Source of the DNA: Clostridiales bacterium UBA1316
GTDB lineage: Bacteria > Bacillota > Clostridia > Oscillospirales > Oscillospiraceae
DNA: 64,000 nt
Direction: 5' to 3'
Assembly (NCBI GenBank): GCA_002307055.1
Contig: DBTM01000078.1
Span: 108,549 to 172,548, forward strand
Shown here: one piece after another, positions 43,557 through 52,817 of the stretch
How the letters are laid out: each line of letters begins with the position of its first letter
How positions within the stretch are numbered: position 1 is the stretch's first letter
The notes under the pieces: model-generated
What the model was told of the DNA's origin: nothing
What the model saw: only the letters and a program-made list of their open reading frames with translations
The model's database searches: none
Made by a program: the position numbers and the translations under genes

Positions 43557-45089
43557 ATGAAAAAAGTACTCGCACTCGTCATTGCTGTAGTTTTGTTGAT
43601 AGCAATGGCACCTATTGCGGTGGCGGCCGACACAACAGTCAATGTCAGCGTCAGTGTTGACGGCAAACTCTTAGTTGCCGCACAGCCGGTTACAACCAGC
43701 GATCCGACTGTCCAGGGTGCAATCATAGCGGCCCATAAGGCATACTACTCAGGCGGAGAGAGCGGCTATGTAGCCGGTATTGACAAGACTTACAACATGT
43801 TCCTTATCACCACGTGCTGGGGCGCTGTCGCAACACCTTACGTCATGGTCAATGGCACACCGCTTGCCGTAACTGCCGATACTGCTCCGATTGCAGCCGG
43901 TGACAACATCATCATCTGCACATCCAGCGATTCCAAGGCAAATCCGGCAACTCCGGTTTCGCTGACGGCTGCCGTTAAGGACGATTCCGCAACTGTGACG
44001 GCACTGTCCTGGAAACTTGATTTCACAACCTTCACGTATAGTTCAACCCCACTTGCCGGCGCAGCAATTATTGACCCGACATCGGGCACGGCTTTAGGCA
44101 CCACAGATGCCGCGGGTACTGCTACCTTTAAAATCCCGGCTAGTAAAATTGCCGCTGTTGACGGCTTTGCCGCTATCAACGTAAGTTCCACAAGCGCTGC
44201 ACCGGCTACTTCTGCTGCACCGGCTGCCTCTGCTGCCGCTTCGGCATCACCTGCCGCTTCAGCTGCATCAGCATCACCTGCCGCGGCTGCATCTGCTGCA
44301 CCTGCTTCTATAAAGACAGGAACTGATGTGACGGCATATATTTCAATCAGCGTTGATGGTGTACTAAAAGTTGCCGCTCAGCCGATTACTGTAAACACGG
44401 CGTCAGTTGAAGCTGTACTTATAGCTGCTACCGCCAAATATGACCCTGCCGGAGAAGCTGGCTACCATGCTGGTATCAATAAACAATACGGCATGTTTTT
44501 GATAGACACGTTCTGGGGCATTGTTGCAACGCCTTATGTGAGTATCAACGGCGCACCTCTCACCTCAACTGCTGATGCAACCTCCATTGTAGACGGCGAC
44601 AATATCACAGTTAAAACAGAGACTGTCGATCCTACAAAAGAACAGGGCGCTCCCCCGACATACCCATTCGCCACACTGTCAAAAGACGATAAAGGCAACA
44701 TCATCGCAAAGTCATGGGCTCTGGACTTTACAACCTTTACATATGCCAGCACTGTCATGGCTGGTGCGGAAATTATTGATGCACAGACCGGTAAATTAAT
44801 CGGCAAAACGGATGAAGCGGGCAAGATTAAGATTGACAAGGCTCCGGATTGCGGTGTTATAGCGATTAACGGGCTTGTAGCATTTCCTGTTGGCACTGTG
44901 AAAGAATTCACAGCCCTCACCACCCAATATGTCATCCCCAAAACGGATTATTCAATTTTCGGCGGTACTGATGGCAGAACACTTCTTTATATCGTAATCC
45001 TGGGACTCGGTTTTGCGATACCGTTGGGAGCAATCGTTCTCTACGGGCAGAAGAAAGAACTCAAAAACCGCGGCCTTAAATACAAATAA
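43557..45089 (+). CDS. Surface protein with two tandem DUF4430-like repeats and a C-terminal membrane anchor
   Basis: 510 residues, GGAGGA upstream. Signal peptide (VLALVIAVVLLIAMAPIAVA). Two homologous units, about 25-200 and 250-430. Each has VSVDGKLLVAAQP / ISVDGVLKVAAQP, a helix, SGYVAGIDKTYNMFL / AGYHAGINKQYGMFL, WGAVATPYVMVNGTPL / WGIVATPYVSINGAPL, then a beta-sandwich part with LDFTTFTYSST / LDFTTFTYAST. An Ala/Ser/Pro linker (about 202-246) joins them. A C-terminal segment (LLYIVILGLGFAIPLGAIVL) and a basic tail anchor it. The first part of each unit recalls the DUF4430 (transcobalamin-like) fold, by eye only. The gene lies 50 bases before a BacA-like transporter gene and may be a ligand-binding partner. 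No intervening terminator was seen. Confidence 0.65.
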   Translation: MKKVLALVIAVVLLIAMAPIAVAADTTVNVSVSVDGKLLVAAQPVTTSDPTVQGAIIAAHKAYYSGGESGYVAGIDKTYNMFLITTCWGAVATPYVMVNGTPLAVTADTAPIAAGDNIIICTSSDSKANPATPVSLTAAVKDDSATVTALSWKLDFTTFTYSSTPLAGAAIIDPTSGTALGTTDAAGTATFKIPASKIAAVDGFAAINVSSTSAAPATSAAPAASAAASASPAASAASASPAAAASAAPASIKTGTDVTAYISISVDGVLKVAAQPITVNTASVEAVLIAATAKYDPAGEAGYHAGINKQYGMFLIDTFWGIVATPYVSINGAPLTSTADATSIVDGDNITVKTETVDPTKEQGAPPTYPFATLSKDDKGNIIAKSWALDFTTFTYASTVMAGAEIIDAQTGKLIGKTDEAGKIKIDKAPDCGVIAINGLVAFPVGTVKEFTALTTQYVIPKTDYSIFGGTDGRTLLYIVILGLGFAIPLGAIVLYGQKKELKNRGLKYK

Positions 45090-45139
45090 GCCTCTATAAG
45101 AGCAGCGAATTAAAATCCGATAATTTGGAGGAAAGAATA

Positions 45140-46897
45140 ATGGGTATGAAAAAACAAAAACTAGGAGAGGTTTTCAAACGGATATGGAAAATGGCCGCTC
45201 CGTATTGGACAAAGTCCGATGAGAAGTGGGGAAGCCTGGGTCTCCTAATTGCTAACTTCGCGGTAATGATTCTTTCGAATTTCGTAGGCGTCCGCATGGT
45301 CATATGGAACAGAGACTGGACGAATGCTTTTACAAATCATGATCCGCAGTCGTGGGTAAAGAATATTTGGGTATTCTTACTTGTCGGTGCGGCGATGATG
45401 TTCACCGGAACCTTCAACGTATATATTCAGGCGTGGATTGCCATCCGGTGGAGAAGATGGATGACAGCCCGTTATCTGAGCTTATGGATGGAGAACGGAC
45501 AACACTACAGAATGCAGCTGACCGGTAATGAAACCGATAACCCTGACCAACGTATTGCTGAAGATATCAGCGCATTCATCGGCAGCACATGGATGTACAC
45601 ATTCTCACTTGGCCAAAACCTCCTGTCACTCGGTACATATCTGGTAATGTTATGGGGTCTGTCCGCATCTATTCCGCTGATGCTCGGCGGCAAGGACTGG
45701 TCATTCCCTGGATACTTTATCGCAATCGCAATCGTTTGGGTCACTATTACGACGACCCTGACGCATAAAGTCGGTAAACCGTTATCACGACTGACTTATA
45801 ACCAGCAGATGTATGATGCCAACTTCCGTTTCTCTCTCGTCCGCGTCAGAGAATGCAGCGAGCAGATTGCTCTGTTAAAAGGTGAAGAAGTCGAGCATAC
45901 ACGCTTAATGACCATCTTCGGTGACGCGGTTGCCAACATATTCAGAACCATGGGACGAAACATGAAATTGGGCATAATGACGACAGCGTTATCATACGGC
46001 GACGCTATGATGTTCACTCTGCTTCTCGGACCTGCCTACTTCTATTATGACGCGATTCCCGGATACGGAACATTTATGCAGATCGCAACGGCATTCTTGA
46101 ATGTTGCTAACGGCTTTAAATGGTTCCAGACCCAATACGTCGGCTTGGCATCGTTTGTTGCTATTATCGATCGTCTATACGCCTTCAATAACAACTACGA
46201 GCTGACCAAGAAAGTCGCTGATCAGTCAGAGCTTAAATTCTCACAGAGCACAAAGAATGAAATTGATATCCGTGACCTCGACGTCTATCTGCCGAACGGC
46301 AAGCTCCAGATTTCCGCCAAGGAAATGACACTGAGAGCCGGCGAAAAGATCCTCATCAAGGGCAGAACCGGTGCCGGTAAGACAACACTCTTTAGAGCAA
46401 TCAGCGGAATTTGGCCGTTTGGTAAGGGCAGCATCTCTCTGCCGAAAGACAAAAAGATCATGGTCCTCCCGCAGAGACCGTACTTCCCGATCGGTACACT
46501 TGCAGAAGCCATTTGCTATCCGACACCTCCTGGAACATACTCACGCGAGGATGTACAGAAGGCCCTGAGCGATGTTGGCCTGCCGCAGATGGTTAACAGA
46601 GTTGACGAGGTATCCCACTGGAACATGGTGCTTTCAGGCGGCGAGCAGCAGCGTGTCGGTATTGCGCGCGCAATGCTCTTCAAACCGGATTATCTGTTCT
46701 TTGACGAAGCGACAGCTTCGATGGATGAACCTTCCGAAGACGAACTGTACAAGATGCTTCTTGTGAAGATGAAAGACACCACGATTATATCCATCGGCCA
46801 TCGTTCATCTCTGGAGCAATTCCATACCAGACTGATATTTGCCGAAGGACAGCCTGAAGGGACATACAAGTTCATTGAGCAGGTTATGAACAAGTAA
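45140..46897 (+). CDS. SbmA/BacA/YddA-like ABC transporter (fused permease-ATPase)
   Basis: 585 residues from the ATG at 45140 with GGAGGA upstream. Membrane part with about six segments and features of the ABCD/SbmA-BacA group: VRMVIWNRDWTNAFTNHD, WIAIRWRRWMTARYLSLWME, NPDQRIAEDISAFIGS, LTYNQQMYDANFRFSLVRVR. ATPase part: GRTGAGKTT (about 409), VLPQRPYFPIGTLAEAICYP, LSGGEQQRVGIARAM, LFFDEATASMDE, IISIGHRSS. Rv1819c of this group imports hydrophilic molecules including cobalamin; others import peptides. The adjacent surface protein suggests a two-component uptake pair (inference). Confidence 0.87.
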   Translation: MGMKKQKLGEVFKRIWKMAAPYWTKSDEKWGSLGLLIANFAVMILSNFVGVRMVIWNRDWTNAFTNHDPQSWVKNIWVFLLVGAAMMFTGTFNVYIQAWIAIRWRRWMTARYLSLWMENGQHYRMQLTGNETDNPDQRIAEDISAFIGSTWMYTFSLGQNLLSLGTYLVMLWGLSASIPLMLGGKDWSFPGYFIAIAIVWVTITTTLTHKVGKPLSRLTYNQQMYDANFRFSLVRVRECSEQIALLKGEEVEHTRLMTIFGDAVANIFRTMGRNMKLGIMTTALSYGDAMMFTLLLGPAYFYYDAIPGYGTFMQIATAFLNVANGFKWFQTQYVGLASFVAIIDRLYAFNNNYELTKKVADQSELKFSQSTKNEIDIRDLDVYLPNGKLQISAKEMTLRAGEKILIKGRTGAGKTTLFRAISGIWPFGKGSISLPKDKKIMVLPQRPYFPIGTLAEAICYPTPPGTYSREDVQKALSDVGLPQMVNRVDEVSHWNMVLSGGEQQRVGIARAMLFKPDYLFFDEATASMDEPSEDELYKMLLVKMKDTTIISIGHRSSLEQFHTRLIFAEGQPEGTYKFIEQVMNK

Positions 46898-46926
46898 TTT
46901 TATGCGGCGCTAAAACGCATATATCC

Positions 46927-46954
46927 GAAGAAGCCCGGGAAACCGGGCTTCTTC
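46927..46954 (+). terminator. Strong hairpin after the BacA-like gene
   Basis: GAAGAAGCCCGG (46927-46938), GAAA tetraloop, CCGGGCTTCTTC (46943-46954). Perfect 12-bp stem; no T-run after it. Confidence 0.65.
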
Positions 46955-47108
46955 ACGTTATTGTGGTTCTAAAAGAATTTTACCCCAGCTGATAAGGACA
47001 AATATGACGGAAATACATGAATGGCTATGTTATACTTGAATATTTGCTTAGAATTTTATATTATATAGTAGATTCCAGAAAACTCAGAAAATATTTGGAG
47101 GTTTTAAT

Positions 47109-48104
47109 ATGGGTCATCATTTAGATGGTAAGGTCGCGCTCGTCACAGGTTCCGGTCAAGGTATCGGACGGGCTATCGCCATCGCACTCGCCCAGGAGGG
47201 TGCGATGGTCGTCACCAACAATAGAGCTCCTGTTAAGCAAAATGTCGCCAATCAGCTCGATGAAGCAAAGCTTGCGCGCCTGACAACCGAACAGCTGAAA
47301 TGGTATTATGAAGAAATCGAAAAATACTCGGGAGATGCCGAGACGACTGCGAAGGCTATAAGAGATGCCGGATACGAAGCGACAGCCTGTTTCGGCGACA
47401 TCACCGATTTCGACGAAGCAAAAAAAATCGTCGATAAAGCGGCTCAAATATACGGCTCGGTTGATATCGTCATCAATGTCGCGGGCGCTTTTGGCTTTGC
47501 ACCGATAGAGAAAATAACGCCTGAGCTCTGGGACAAGGTCACAGGAGTCAAACCGAAGGGTTATTTCAATATTATTCGTCATGCCGTTCCATACATGCGT
47601 AAAAAGCAATGGGGCCGCATCATCAATTGCGCTTCTCCGGCGTGGGTCGGCGGCGGCGACTTGCTTCAAGCAGAATATGTAACAGCCAATGCCGGTGCTG
47701 TTGGGCTTTCCTGGGCGCTTGCAGGAGAGCTCGCCGACGAGGGAATCACCGCTAATGCCTTTTGCCCCGCGGCGAAAACGCGTGCGTCTGTCGATATGGA
47801 GCTTTTTGATAAGGTCGTTGACAAGGATGAAAAGTCGACGAAATCCGGAGAACCCTTCATGAAATATGACGATGGGCAGCCTCCCGAATTATTTGCGCCG
47901 TTCATCGCGTATCTTGCGTCTGATGAGGCAGCCAACATTAACGGTTCGGTCTTCATGACGATGGGTACCTTTATAGGCAGATATTCCAATCCTACGATCG
48001 CAGCCACCATGTTCAGCATGGCCGGTTCCTGGACAATGGATAAAATCATCGAAACAGCACCGACAACGCTATTTAAGGACTACAAAAATATTAACCAGAA
48101 ATAA
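47109..48104 (+). CDS. SDR-family protein lacking the catalytic lysine
   Basis: 331 residues, GGAGG upstream. Rossmann fold: VALVTGSGQGIGRAIAIAL (cofactor loop), DIVINVAGAFG, WGRIINCASPAWVGG (Ser), QAEYVTANAGAVGLSWALAG, GITANAFCPAAKTR. The active-site YxxxK reads Y190-V-T-A-N194, with Asn for Lys. A 40-residue insert near residue 40-75 and a long C terminus are also unusual. It may bind NAD(P) yet be catalytically altered or use another proton relay. Between two terminators, so monocistronic. A MerR gene lies convergent downstream. Confidence 0.82.
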   Translation: MGHHLDGKVALVTGSGQGIGRAIAIALAQEGAMVVTNNRAPVKQNVANQLDEAKLARLTTEQLKWYYEEIEKYSGDAETTAKAIRDAGYEATACFGDITDFDEAKKIVDKAAQIYGSVDIVINVAGAFGFAPIEKITPELWDKVTGVKPKGYFNIIRHAVPYMRKKQWGRIINCASPAWVGGGDLLQAEYVTANAGAVGLSWALAGELADEGITANAFCPAAKTRASVDMELFDKVVDKDEKSTKSGEPFMKYDDGQPPELFAPFIAYLASDEAANINGSVFMTMGTFIGRYSNPTIAATMFSMAGSWTMDKIIETAPTTLFKDYKNINQK

Positions 48105-48120
48105 ATCAAAGGATAATATA

Positions 48121-48157
48121 AGAAGCTGTGATATCAACGCAATCACAGCTTCTTTCT
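48121..48157 (+). terminator. Terminator between the SDR and MerR genes
   Basis: AGAAGCTGTGA (48121-48131) with TCACAGCTTCT (48143-48153), then TTCTTTATT. Can serve both converging genes. Confidence 0.8.
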
Positions 48158-48877
48158 TTATTCATTTGTTGTTTTCAGCATGCTTTCCGTAGGCAGTTTT
48201 AAAAATTGTAAATGCAGAATCGGGAGAAGCGCGTTAATGCTTTGTATGCAGTTTTCCACAGCTGCTTTTTGATTATCCGGCGAAATGTTGCTCTCAATCA
48301 TCGGACCCCTGATATATTCGACAAAAGCGTTTTTTTCAAAATAAGCAAGATCCTTAATCTTCATGATAATGTCTTCGGCAATCGTGAGCGGAATACCGGA
48401 ATCAATAAAGTATTTTATTAATTTACATACAGTAATACTATAAGCGGGAAACATCGTATGCGCGTTATCGATAGGAATAATAATCTTCATATGAATGAGC
48501 TCTGCTATCGCTTTTTCAGTAAGACCAATTTCACCAATCTGCGCTATTGAAACTGCAGCGTCGTTCAGGCTGTAGGGCAGCAGCTTATTAACCGATTCGA
48601 GTATCTGCGCACAAAAATCATTGATGGTTCCCGCTTCGCTGGTAATCAGCTTCTTTATCTGATTCAGCGAATAATTCTCTTTTTTCATGGTTTCAATTAA
48701 TCGAAGGTTTTTTATGAAATCCTCATCATAATACGCCATGTTTTTTGCGGTTTTTTGCGGTGCAGGCAGAATACCCTCTTTGATATAAAAATTTATCGTA
48801 GCCCGTGTCAAATTCGTCAGCTTCTTGAGTTCCCGCATGGGGATCATTTTTTTTGGACTGATGTTTGTTTCACACAA
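48158..48877 (-). CDS. MerR-family transcriptional regulator
   Basis: 239 residues from the TTG at 48877, six bases after GAGGTG (a TTG at 48895 overlaps that site). HTH: MRELKKLTNLTRATINFYIK, EGILPAPQKTAKNMAYYDED. A second helical half (about 100-239) has ELIHMKIIIPIDN, like a repeated winged-helix unit found in two-HTH MerR proteins. Convergent with the SDR gene. Target and ligand unknown; divergent to the acyltransferase gene, which could be the target. Confidence 0.78.
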   Translation of the reverse strand: MCETNISPKKMIPMRELKKLTNLTRATINFYIKEGILPAPQKTAKNMAYYDEDFIKNLRLIETMKKENYSLNQIKKLITSEAGTINDFCAQILESVNKLLPYSLNDAAVSIAQIGEIGLTEKAIAELIHMKIIIPIDNAHTMFPAYSITVCKLIKYFIDSGIPLTIAEDIIMKIKDLAYFEKNAFVEYIRGPMIESNISPDNQKAAVENCIQSINALLPILHLQFLKLPTESMLKTTNE

Positions 48878-49018
48878 AGAAATCACCTCGGACAAAGTAT
48901 AAACTATTACTTATTACTTGTCAAATAGATTGACTATTTTCAGTCATTGTCATATAATGTGTTAAGTAACACTTTGTACTATTTGCTGCTATAATAAATC
49001 AGAATCGAGTTGACCTTT

Positions 49019-50299
49019 ATGAGATATAAAGCCGTAATATTTGACAAAATGCAATATCTGTATAAAACAACGGGGTTTAACGACCATCAGCTTCACTGTG
49101 TGATTCTATTCAACGATAAAATTGATGCCGGAGCAATGAAAAATGCCGTACGCTTGTTAGTGAAAGCCGTGCCTATATTATCGAGGACTTATAGAAATTG
49201 CGATGGCAATTCCTACTGGCAGGACAGCAGCTGCAATGAGTGGGCAGACCTCTTCACGATTGCTGACAATGATGAGGAATTTAACAAATTTACTTTTTCA
49301 GCCATAAATGAAGAAACAGGTCCGCAAATTAAGGTATGCCTCCTGCCGGGCACATGCGATTCCATTTCAATTGTCCAAAATCACATGGTCAGCGATGCAG
49401 CCGGATTTAAGCAGTGCATTTACCTTTTATCCGGTATCTATTCAAGTCTGTTAAAAAACCCGGCTTATTTTCCGGATGTTATCATAGACGGCGATCGGAG
49501 TTATTCGGAGATATTACGGCAGCTTCCGCTATTTCAAAGAGTAAAAATACTGCTGCTGAATAATAAAGATAACAATAAAAAAGACGGCTGCCGCTTCCCG
49601 ATGAGCACTGTGCCGGAGGCTGATACAACCCCCTTCATCGTGACGCATGCCGTCTCGCCTGTAATATATAATAAAATCCGGGAGAATTGCAAAGCAAACG
49701 ACGCAACGGTGAACGATGTGATCGCCGCGGCCTACTTCCGGGTTTTATCGAAAGTTCTTGATATGAACGGAAAAACGCTCAACATACCTATTATGGTAGA
49801 CATGCGCAGATACCTGGGAGATAAGCAGTTTAAGTCGCTGACGAATCTATCCTCCACAGCGATCATCAGCTTAAAGGTATCGAATGAGGAAACACTTCAA
49901 CAAACGATCAGCAAAGTTAAAGCCATTATGAACTATAAAAAGACGAACAATTTAGGAATGAACCCATTGATCAAGCTTCATTCTGTGTTTAAACTCTGCA
50001 AGAACAGTCTCGGATATAATCTTCTAAAAAAAGCGTTAAGGAATCCGGAAATATGCATGACGAATGTTGGGATATTGGATTCAAAAATGCTTGTATTCGG
50101 AGATTCAGCCATTATGAATGCGTACATGTGCGGCTCAATCAAATACCGTCCGCACTTTCAAATGTCCGTCAGCACCTTTAACGATAAAATGACCTTTTGC
50201 GTGAATTTATACGGCAGCAATAAAGACCGGGAAGCAATCGCGCAATTTCTTGAATTGATGGATCAAGAGCTGCTGGATATTAATAATACCGAGCTATAG
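49019..50299 (+). CDS. Condensation-domain-like acyltransferase
   Basis: 426 residues from the ATG at 49019 (a TTG at 49010 is possible; no good ribosome site for either). The fold of NRPS condensation domains, alcohol acetyltransferases and PapA-type proteins is indicated by HxxxD in VQNHMVSDAAGFKQ (about 121-127), ANDATVNDVIAAAYFRVLSK, the DMRRYLG motif (DxRR) and NLSSTAIIS. It probably transfers an acyl group to an alcohol or amine, perhaps for a lipid or small molecule. No carrier protein or synthetase is nearby. Divergent from the MerR gene. Confidence 0.7.
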   Translation: MRYKAVIFDKMQYLYKTTGFNDHQLHCVILFNDKIDAGAMKNAVRLLVKAVPILSRTYRNCDGNSYWQDSSCNEWADLFTIADNDEEFNKFTFSAINEETGPQIKVCLLPGTCDSISIVQNHMVSDAAGFKQCIYLLSGIYSSLLKNPAYFPDVIIDGDRSYSEILRQLPLFQRVKILLLNNKDNNKKDGCRFPMSTVPEADTTPFIVTHAVSPVIYNKIRENCKANDATVNDVIAAAYFRVLSKVLDMNGKTLNIPIMVDMRRYLGDKQFKSLTNLSSTAIISLKVSNEETLQQTISKVKAIMNYKKTNNLGMNPLIKLHSVFKLCKNSLGYNLLKKALRNPEICMTNVGILDSKMLVFGDSAIMNAYMCGSIKYRPHFQMSVSTFNDKMTFCVNLYGSNKDREAIAQFLELMDQELLDINNTEL

Positions 50300-50416
50300 A
50301 TCGTAGATGAGTACAACCAAACCCTGTATGTGTAGTTGATACATAGACTTGCAGGGCCTGTATATTTCTGTAATGACATTTACAAAAAAACAGTTGTGTT
50401 AATATAAAGTAAAAAT

Positions 50417-51549
50417 ATGGGGGGATTGATCTGTATTTTAAAGAAATTATTCATTATTGCTATAACACTCGTAATTCTTATTGCATTACTATGTGCCTGT
50501 AATACTCAGCAATTACAGAGCTCAAGCATCAGCGAACCGGCTGATAACAGCATACAGGTAACGACACAGGCGACGACGACACCAACCGAAAACGCACCTG
50601 TCTTACAAGCAGATTCAGGTAAGATCCCGGAGACAGGTATATGGGACAGGTCTACTTATTCAAATAAATTTATGGGATTTTAATTCGTCATGCCGAAGGG
50701 CTGGGCAGTCGTATCAAACAAAAGTATTGCAAAGATCATCGGTTTACCGGCAGATGTTTTCAGTGATCGTCAGAAATGGATGGTTGAAGCTGCTAAGAAA
50801 ACGATAATTGATACGGCGGTTCAAGACGCCGTAACAGGAAACAGTATGATGATAATGATTAATTATCTGCCCGCGACATTAGGCGGACAAGATGCGACAG
50901 AGACGGATTATCTTGAGACCGCAAAAACACAGATGAATGGTAATAAGGCGCTGAGCTATACCTATGAAAAATATAGTGATGCGACAATCGCCGGTACGGC
51001 GTACGTAATGATGCTTCAACTGAGGTTCCCGTGCGGGGGGCTTGGAGCGGCACTACCTATATAAATGAATCTATAAAGCTGCAGATTGATTTTCCTGATG
51101 GATGGAAGGTTGCTAAGGATGATTATTTAGCCGAGCTTGCAGGAATGATAACAGCCGCTTTGACTGATAAAGAAAAATGGACCGCTGAAGCCGCGACGAA
51201 ACCAATAATGTATGATATGATGGCGGTAGAAACTGCATCAAAAAACAGCATTCTTTTAGTGTTTGATAATTTTTCGATGATGGATAACGGATCATCTATC
51301 ACAGAGGAAGATTTATATAATTCGCAGAAAGCACAAATGGAAGAAGATAAAACTTTAGCATATAAGTTTTATGAACCCAGTCAAACGACAATTGGCGGAG
51401 TTACTTATTCCGTATGGCGTGCAGACGAAATGAACAATCACTATTCCCGATATGATATCATTCATAAGAATGGCAAGTTTATGACACGTATCATCATTAC
51501 GTTAAATGATGATACAAAAATAGATACAATCCTTGCGATGTTTAAATAA
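50417..51549 (+). pseudogene. Broken lipoprotein gene with two homologous domains
   Basis: The first frame gives a lipoprotein signal (LFIIAITLVILIALLCACN) and a Thr-rich linker, then stops at a TAA (50681) after STYSNKFMGF. The same frame continues at once with FVMPKGWAVVSNKS for another 120 residues. A frameshift near 51000-51035, close to a run of six G, moves the rest (DASTEVPVRGAWSG ...) into another frame, which runs to 51549. The two domains are similar: FVMPKGWAVV / IDFPDGWKVA, DRQKWMVEAAKK / DKEKWTAEAATK, NKALSYTYEKYSDATIAG / DKTLAYKFYEPSQTTIGG. One in-frame stop and one frameshift suggest decay; sequencing error is possible for each alone. Confidence 0.75.
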
Positions 51550-51561
51550 GTGGTTTTAATC

Positions 51562-51596
51562 AAAACCCCATATGAATTATCATATGGGGTTTTGTA
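51562..51596 (+). terminator. Terminator between the lipoprotein remnant and the epimerase gene
   Basis: AAAACCCCATATG (51562-51574) with CATATGGGGTTTT (51581-51593). Symmetric, so usable from both sides. Confidence 0.85.
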
Positions 51597-51621
51597 ATTC
51601 TGGTTATTCTAGATTTCGATG

Positions 51622-52629
51622 CTATATCCGCCCTTCGCCCTTGAGCCAGGCGATGGTGTCGCGGATGGTTTCTTCGAAGGGGCGGGGGCGGTAGCCGAGG
51701 TCGCGGGCGGCTTTGGCGTGCGAATAATTGGAATTGCCGCCGAGGGTATAGAGAGAATAGGAGCAGAAAAGCGGCTGCTGCTTTTTGAATTTATAGTAGA
51801 TCGCTGTCAGCGGTAGCCCGGCTCTGGCGAGCCACATGGGCGCGAAAAAGCGCGTGCGCTTTTTGCCTGTCTCTTTATGAAAGAGGTCAAACATCTCGTG
51901 AATGGAGATCTGGCGATTGCCGAGTATATAGCCTTCGCCGATGCCGCCATTTTCAGAGGCTTCGACAATACCCTTTGCCACGTCGCGCACATCAACGAAA
52001 TCAAAACGGCTTTTGAGACCGACAGGCATCTTCCCCATGCAATATGAGATGATGAGCTGCGTGATATTATTGCTTTTGCCGTAATCGTACGGCCCTAATA
52101 TACCGGCAGGGTACACAATTGTCGCATTGAGGCCGTTTTTGACGGCAGCGCTGACGTATGCGGTCGCCTCCGCTTTTGTTTTAGCGTATGGCCCGATAAC
52201 TTTTTCCGGGTCAAAGGAATCGATTTCAGCCATCGTCTGCCCTTGAGGCAGGGTCGGCATGGCGTGGATGGAACTCACATAGACGAGCTTTTTTACTTTT
52301 TTCTGGGCGCACATATCGACAATGTTTTTCGTGCCGCCCACATTGACGTCGTATATTTTCCTGCTGGCTTTCATCGACGTGCTGACAATTCCGGCACAGT
52401 GAATCACGATAAGGTCAATCTCCGCCGGGACATCGAAGAATTCTGATAATGACGATTTGTCCAGCAGGTCCCCGCTGATCTGTTCAACACCGGCGGGGAT
52501 TTTAGAACTCGTTTTATCTCCGGGCATCACAAGTACCCGGAGATCCGGATGACCGGTATCAAGCAGCTCTCTGACGACGGCACTGCCTAAATGACCTGCA
52601 GCCCCTGTCACTAAATATTTAATACTCAT
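51622..52629 (-). CDS. NAD-dependent epimerase/dehydratase family protein
   Basis: 335 residues from the ATG at 52629; a TTG three codons upstream is closer to GGAGG and may be used instead. Extended SDR: YLVTGAAGHLGSAVVREL, VIHCAGIVSTSM, LVYVSSIHAMP, and YAKTKAEA (YxxxK). ATIVYPAGILGPYDYGKSN is like dihydroflavonol-reductase/3-beta-HSD members, which reduce or isomerise carbonyl compounds. Divergent from the TetR gene 190 bases away, so likely its target. Substrate unknown. Confidence 0.85.
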   Translation of the reverse strand: MSIKYLVTGAAGHLGSAVVRELLDTGHPDLRVLVMPGDKTSSKIPAGVEQISGDLLDKSSLSEFFDVPAEIDLIVIHCAGIVSTSMKASRKIYDVNVGGTKNIVDMCAQKKVKKLVYVSSIHAMPTLPQGQTMAEIDSFDPEKVIGPYAKTKAEATAYVSAAVKNGLNATIVYPAGILGPYDYGKSNNITQLIISYCMGKMPVGLKSRFDFVDVRDVAKGIVEASENGGIGEGYILGNRQISIHEMFDLFHKETGKKRTRFFAPMWLARAGLPLTAIYYKFKKQQPLFCSYSLYTLGGNSNYSHAKAARDLGYRPRPFEETIRDTIAWLKGEGRI

Positions 52630-52686
52630 ATATATCAACTGCCTCCATATATAAGAAACACGGTGTTGATTATCTTCCACAATTCC

Positions 52687-52714
52687 ATTATAATGACATT
52701 ATGTGTATTATCAA
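52687..52714 (-). promoter_or_regulatory. Promoter of the epimerase gene with palindromic -10 region
   Basis: Minus strand: TTGATA (complement of 52709-52714), 16 bp, TATAAT (complement of 52687-52692). The -10 lies in the perfect palindrome CATTATAATG (52686-52695), a possible binding site for the divergent TetR protein. Confidence 0.55.
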
Positions 52715-52817
52715 TAATCAGATTGTGCCATTATGCAAGATAACCGACAATCTTTTGAAAAGTTGCCGGATATCACAAAAGTAAGAATAAATATTTATAA
52801 ACAGGTGGGTACACGAT

